Assembly: GCF_008180195.1 (NCBI RefSeq)
Contig: NZ_VTAV01000018.1
Coordinates: 1 to 64,000 of the forward strand
Origin: Sphingobacterium phlebotomi
Lineage (GTDB): Bacteria > Bacteroidota > Bacteroidia > Sphingobacteriales > Sphingobacteriaceae
Direction: 5' to 3'
Length of the DNA: 64,000 bases
Below, piece by piece: positions 61,379 through 64,000 of the stretch. Both the position numbers and the translations under genes were made by a program. The stretch's first letter is position 1. Every line of letters begins with the position of its first letter. The notes under the pieces were generated by a model that saw nothing but the letters and a program-made list of their open reading frames with translations, was not told the origin of the DNA and did not search any database.

Positions 61379-62458
61379 CTATTCCAATGTTTCTGTTTCT
61401 TCTTCAGCAGTTGTTGTCGTTGTATTTGATGGATTGCTAGTCGATGGTGTATTGTTTTGTCGTTGCACCGGTGGTTGGTAATTTTCAAGTTCTTCTTGAT
61501 TTACACCTTTTGGAGTCGACCAAAGTTTTTCTTTATATGTTTCCAGCTTGTCCTCGATTTGTTGCGCTTCTTGCAGTTGCTGTAAAGCGTTCTCCGCGTA
61601 TTGTGCTTCTTGGCGCATCGCGCTAGGGGAGGATTCCCGGATAATGGTGCTGGCAAATTTTCGTTGAACGAATAGATCATCCATACTCATGTCATAAAGA
61701 CCTCTATCGGGGTCGGAAACATCAACCTTAACAAGCGTATAACGCAATTGAGGGAAATATAGCCAGAACGCCGGTGTTGAACCTACTGCTTCTGCAAGCT
61801 CTGCAGACGAAGAAATATCCATCAAAGGTGCTACACCTATAATGCGTGTCTCTAAGCGACCGCGCTGTTTGTCAAAGAAAATATCTTCTTTGATTCTAAA
61901 TTTTGTAACGCGTTCGGGATTAAACTCATTTAAGGTCATTTGTGCATCGATCTGATTTCCTTCCTCATCAAAAATCGGTACTAAAACACTATCAGCGAAC
62001 TGTGCAACACCTTGACTCGCCGTCATCTTTGTTTTGAATGAATCGTCTTCCGGACTGTAAGGCGTTAGTTTTCCTTCGTTTATTCCCTTCATGATGGCTT
62101 CAATTAAGGATGCACCTGGAATAGCATAAATATAATTTTCCTCGTTGGATAAATCGATATCTCTCCATACCCGTTTGTAAAAGCGGATATTTTTAATATT
62201 GACCTTAGGATAGGCAAATGGAACGGCATCTTCCAAGTTATTCGCTTGATAGAAGCCGTCCGTTGTTGGGATGGTATCCATCAATATATCCTGATTGCTC
62301 GTGTCGTATAAAGGAGTCTGTTGCTGATTGCCCAAAAAAACGTCCTGTGTGAGGGTATCTAATGTGGTCGTATCCCGTTGCGGCGGAATATCGACTTCCT
62401 GTTGTGCTATAGCATGGTTGACCCCGCATGTTAAAGCGATTATGACTAGTGCTTTCAT
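61379..62458 (-). CDS. gldN: Type IX secretion ring protein GldN/PorN
   Basis: About 359 residues. Signal peptide MKALVIIALTCGVNHAIAQ, then a spacer, then the GldN domain (about 90-290; RFYKRVWRDIDLSNEENYIY, RIKEDIFFDKQRGRLETRII, FWLYFPQLRYTLVKVDVSDP). A coiled segment and a Thr/Asn-rich tail end it. GldN and GldK form the ring under the outer membrane. I start it at 62458 because the signal peptide begins there; an ATG at 62491, 3 bases after the gldK stop, is also possible. Runs on the opposite strand to gldL-gldM. Confidence 0.9.
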   Translation of the reverse strand: MKALVIIALTCGVNHAIAQQEVDIPPQRDTTTLDTLTQDVFLGNQQQTPLYDTSNQDILMDTIPTTDGFYQANNLEDAVPFAYPKVNIKNIRFYKRVWRDIDLSNEENYIYAIPGASLIEAIMKGINEGKLTPYSPEDDSFKTKMTASQGVAQFADSVLVPIFDEEGNQIDAQMTLNEFNPERVTKFRIKEDIFFDKQRGRLETRIIGVAPLMDISSSAELAEAVGSTPAFWLYFPQLRYTLVKVDVSDPDRGLYDMSMDDLFVQRKFASTIIRESSPSAMRQEAQYAENALQQLQEAQQIEDKLETYKEKLWSTPKGVNQEELENYQPPVQRQNNTPSTSNPSNTTTTTAEEETETLE

Positions 62459-62494
62459 CTCTGCTAAATTTCTTATAATTCTACACTTCATCTT

Positions 62495-63793
62495 CTAATA
62501 TCTCCTTGTTTTACTTTGATCTGTTGGCATTTCAAAAGCGGACATTACGCAGCGGAAACCAATATAGGAGTGCGGTTCATACTCCACTACATAATTACGT
62601 GTTTCACTATTTAACTGTTCCCCATTATCTTTCCATGAGCCACCTCGCACGACCTTTCTTTTGAGGGCGTCACTGTCACTTTCATTCGCATCATATAGCA
62701 GGACTGGATTCAAGTCATTGACGAAAGCAATAGCAGAAGGGCTATATGCATCGAGCGTCCACTCAGCTACGTTTCCTGCCATATTGTAAATGCCGAAAGC
62801 ATTCGGTGTATATGATTTTGCCGGTACGGTAAAGGTCGCTCCATCTTGCGAATAGGTGCCTTCTCCCTGCTTGTAATTAACGGCCAATTTCTTTTTACCC
62901 TCTCTGCCATCAATCGTCAGACGAGTTCCTGATACGGTATCACGAGGATCTAGTTTGCCTTCTGCGGCATATTGCCATTGCGCTTCTGTCGGTAAACTAA
63001 AGGTGAGGTGGTAGCCACTCAAATAGGAGTTTTTCATAATATTTGCCATTAACTCTTTTCCTCGCCAATCCGTAAAGGCACGTGCCTGTTTCCAGGAGAC
63101 ACCTACGACAGGATAGTAATCAAACGATTCATGCGTGAAGTAATTTGCGTCCATAGAGGATAGTTGTGCATTTGGAAAATCTTTTGACCAGATATCCTCT
63201 ATAGGCATTACCGGAACGGTATCCGTAACATATGCTGTTTCCTGGCGCCCATTTGATTTCAAATACGAGAACCGATATTTAACAATTTCTTCATTTAACG
63301 CCCTGCGAGCTCCTTTCATAACCACCATGGGGGCCAAGCGTTCTTGAATGGAAGGATCATTACTACGCCATAAGGGAGAAACGCGCTTTACACGTTTCCA
63401 ATTGATTCGGCGTTGACCGTCTTCACCGACAATATCCAAAAAGTACTGGTCATCGTTTAGGTAATCTGTTACGGCGACCGAATCAGCTACCCAGTTTACA
63501 AATTGACGGTACTGTTTGTTGGTTACTTCTGTTTCATCAATGAAGAATGCACTCAGACTGATGTTTTTTCCCACATTCCCACTGTCCAAAGAGCTTTTGT
63601 AGAGAATGGTTCCTGATGGAACGTATACCATGCCCGGAGGAGCGGGAAGTTTACCGCCTTTAAAAGCGGATACTTTTGGAGCGCTATAAAAATTGTTTGA
63701 TTTACAAGCCGCGACGACTATTAATGATGTCAATAACGCGATAACAATAGTTCGAGGTTGGGATAATCTGTGTCTCAAATTCTTCTTATTCAT
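62495..63793 (-). CDS. gldK: Type IX secretion ring lipoprotein GldK/PorK
   Basis: 432-residue lipoprotein (signal ending VVAAC, Cys near 30) with the GldK form of the formylglycine-generating-enzyme (SUMF1-like) fold. GMVYVPSGTILYKSS, FFIDETEVTNKQYRQFVNWV (about 82-102), VGVSWKQARAFTDWRGKELM, SLPTEAQWQYAAEG and NVAEWTLDAYSP are visible, and RKVVRGGSWKDNGEQLN and GFRCVM close it. Forms the outer-membrane-linked ring with GldN. The gldN gene follows within 36 bases, so they share an operon. Confidence 0.93.
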   Translation of the reverse strand: MNKKNLRHRLSQPRTIVIALLTSLIVVAACKSNNFYSAPKVSAFKGGKLPAPPGMVYVPSGTILYKSSLDSGNVGKNISLSAFFIDETEVTNKQYRQFVNWVADSVAVTDYLNDDQYFLDIVGEDGQRRINWKRVKRVSPLWRSNDPSIQERLAPMVVMKGARRALNEEIVKYRFSYLKSNGRQETAYVTDTVPVMPIEDIWSKDFPNAQLSSMDANYFTHESFDYYPVVGVSWKQARAFTDWRGKELMANIMKNSYLSGYHLTFSLPTEAQWQYAAEGKLDPRDTVSGTRLTIDGREGKKKLAVNYKQGEGTYSQDGATFTVPAKSYTPNAFGIYNMAGNVAEWTLDAYSPSAIAFVNDLNPVLLYDANESDSDALKRKVVRGGSWKDNGEQLNSETRNYVVEYEPHSYIGFRCVMSAFEMPTDQSKTRRY

Positions 63794-63827
63794 TATATTA
63801 TAATTTATAAGCTATGGATGCTCGATG

Positions 63828-64000
63828 TTAATTACGGTTAAACAATGCTAATTTTACGCCCAAAGAAAGATAGGAATACTGATCCATCTTACTATTAATA
63901 ACACCATCAACATTGTCTTTGGGAAGAAAGGATTGCTGATAATTGATATTGATTGCCCAACGCGGACCGTAGAGTGTACGTCCGATAGGTATATCCAACC
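63828..64000 (-). CDS. C-terminal end of an outer-membrane barrel-like protein (cut by window edge)
   Basis: Partial reading frame on the minus strand ending at TAA (63828-63830); the visible 56 residues include LDIPIGRTLYGPRWAININY and end YSYLSLGVKLALFNRN. The last strand with alternating hydrophobics resembles the terminus of a barrel. It lies 34 bases upstream of gldK, so it is probably in the same operon. In Porphyromonas the gene before porK is porP, but the visible tail is too short to assign it. Confidence 0.55.
   Translation of the reverse strand, partial: LDIPIGRTLYGPRWAININYQQSFLPKDNVDGVINSKMDQYSYLSLGVKLALFNRN

Noticed and set aside
63828..64000. Assignment of the edge gene as porP/sprF
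   Set aside because: Only 56 C-terminal residues are visible and they lack a recognisable PorP ending; position alone is not enough.

Overview
The window looks like chromosomal DNA of a Bacteroidota bacterium, most likely a member of the Sphingobacteriaceae. It carries two SusC/SusD pairs, type IX secretion genes (gldK, gldL, gldM, gldN), an LptD of the Bacteroidota type, a TonB of the gliding-phylum type, and many promoters of the Bacteroidota form (TTTG, about 19 bases, TAnnTTTG). Genus is not decided by the sequence. I see no phage, insertion sequence, CRISPR array or origin.

Layout. 1-75: the 3' tip of a 5S rRNA and the terminator of its rRNA operon. 283-4017: sucD, an RNA methyltransferase, rpsT, a DUF1080 lipoprotein and an AraC-type regulator. 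4138-5646: a succinate/acetate CoA-transferase. 5641-17135: a DeoR-type regulator divergent from a six-gene operon (EEP-family lipoprotein, SusC, SusD, MurQ etherase, ceramidase-like lipoprotein, GH84-like glycosidase). The operon reads as an amino-sugar or cell-wall-fragment utilisation locus and is the strongest candidate for an undescribed system. 17208-21123: an outer-membrane barrel, then the reverse-strand run DUF1599, DoxX-like, shikimate kinase, glycerophosphodiesterase. 21281-24181: a HipA-like kinase/DUF3037 pair and cysE-cysM. 24224-28654: secreted and outer-membrane proteins, a GNAT, trigger factor and tRNA-Leu. 28866-31312: a membrane protein, winged-helix regulator and CreD module with a shared palindromic operator. 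31750-41682: an S9 peptidase, MCE lipid-transport protein, cell-wall amidase, LptD, CinA and a 2-oxo acid dehydrogenase E2. 41720-46984: a coiled-coil protein, a tandem-repeat stretch, MATE, TatA and Tex. 47047-51887: a second SusC/SusD pair whose SusC has two N-terminal carboxypeptidase-regulatory-like domains. 52101-57796: a small conserved protein, TamB-like protein and TsaD. 57876-64000: TonB, then gldL-gldM facing gldN-gldK across a bidirectional terminator, and the end of one more gene at the window edge.

How the genes work together. Envelope biogenesis dominates: LptD, TamB, MCE, amidase, CreD, TonB, Tat and the type IX motor/ring genes. The two SusCD systems import substrates powered by TonB; the first is coupled to secreted hydrolases and to cytoplasmic MurQ, with operator-like repeats placed over both divergent promoters. 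A dispersed family of AT-rich repeats occupies several intergenic gaps (31320-31645, 38650-38838, 44022-44107).

Limits: all family calls are by eye from translated sequence; no database search or structure prediction was run.
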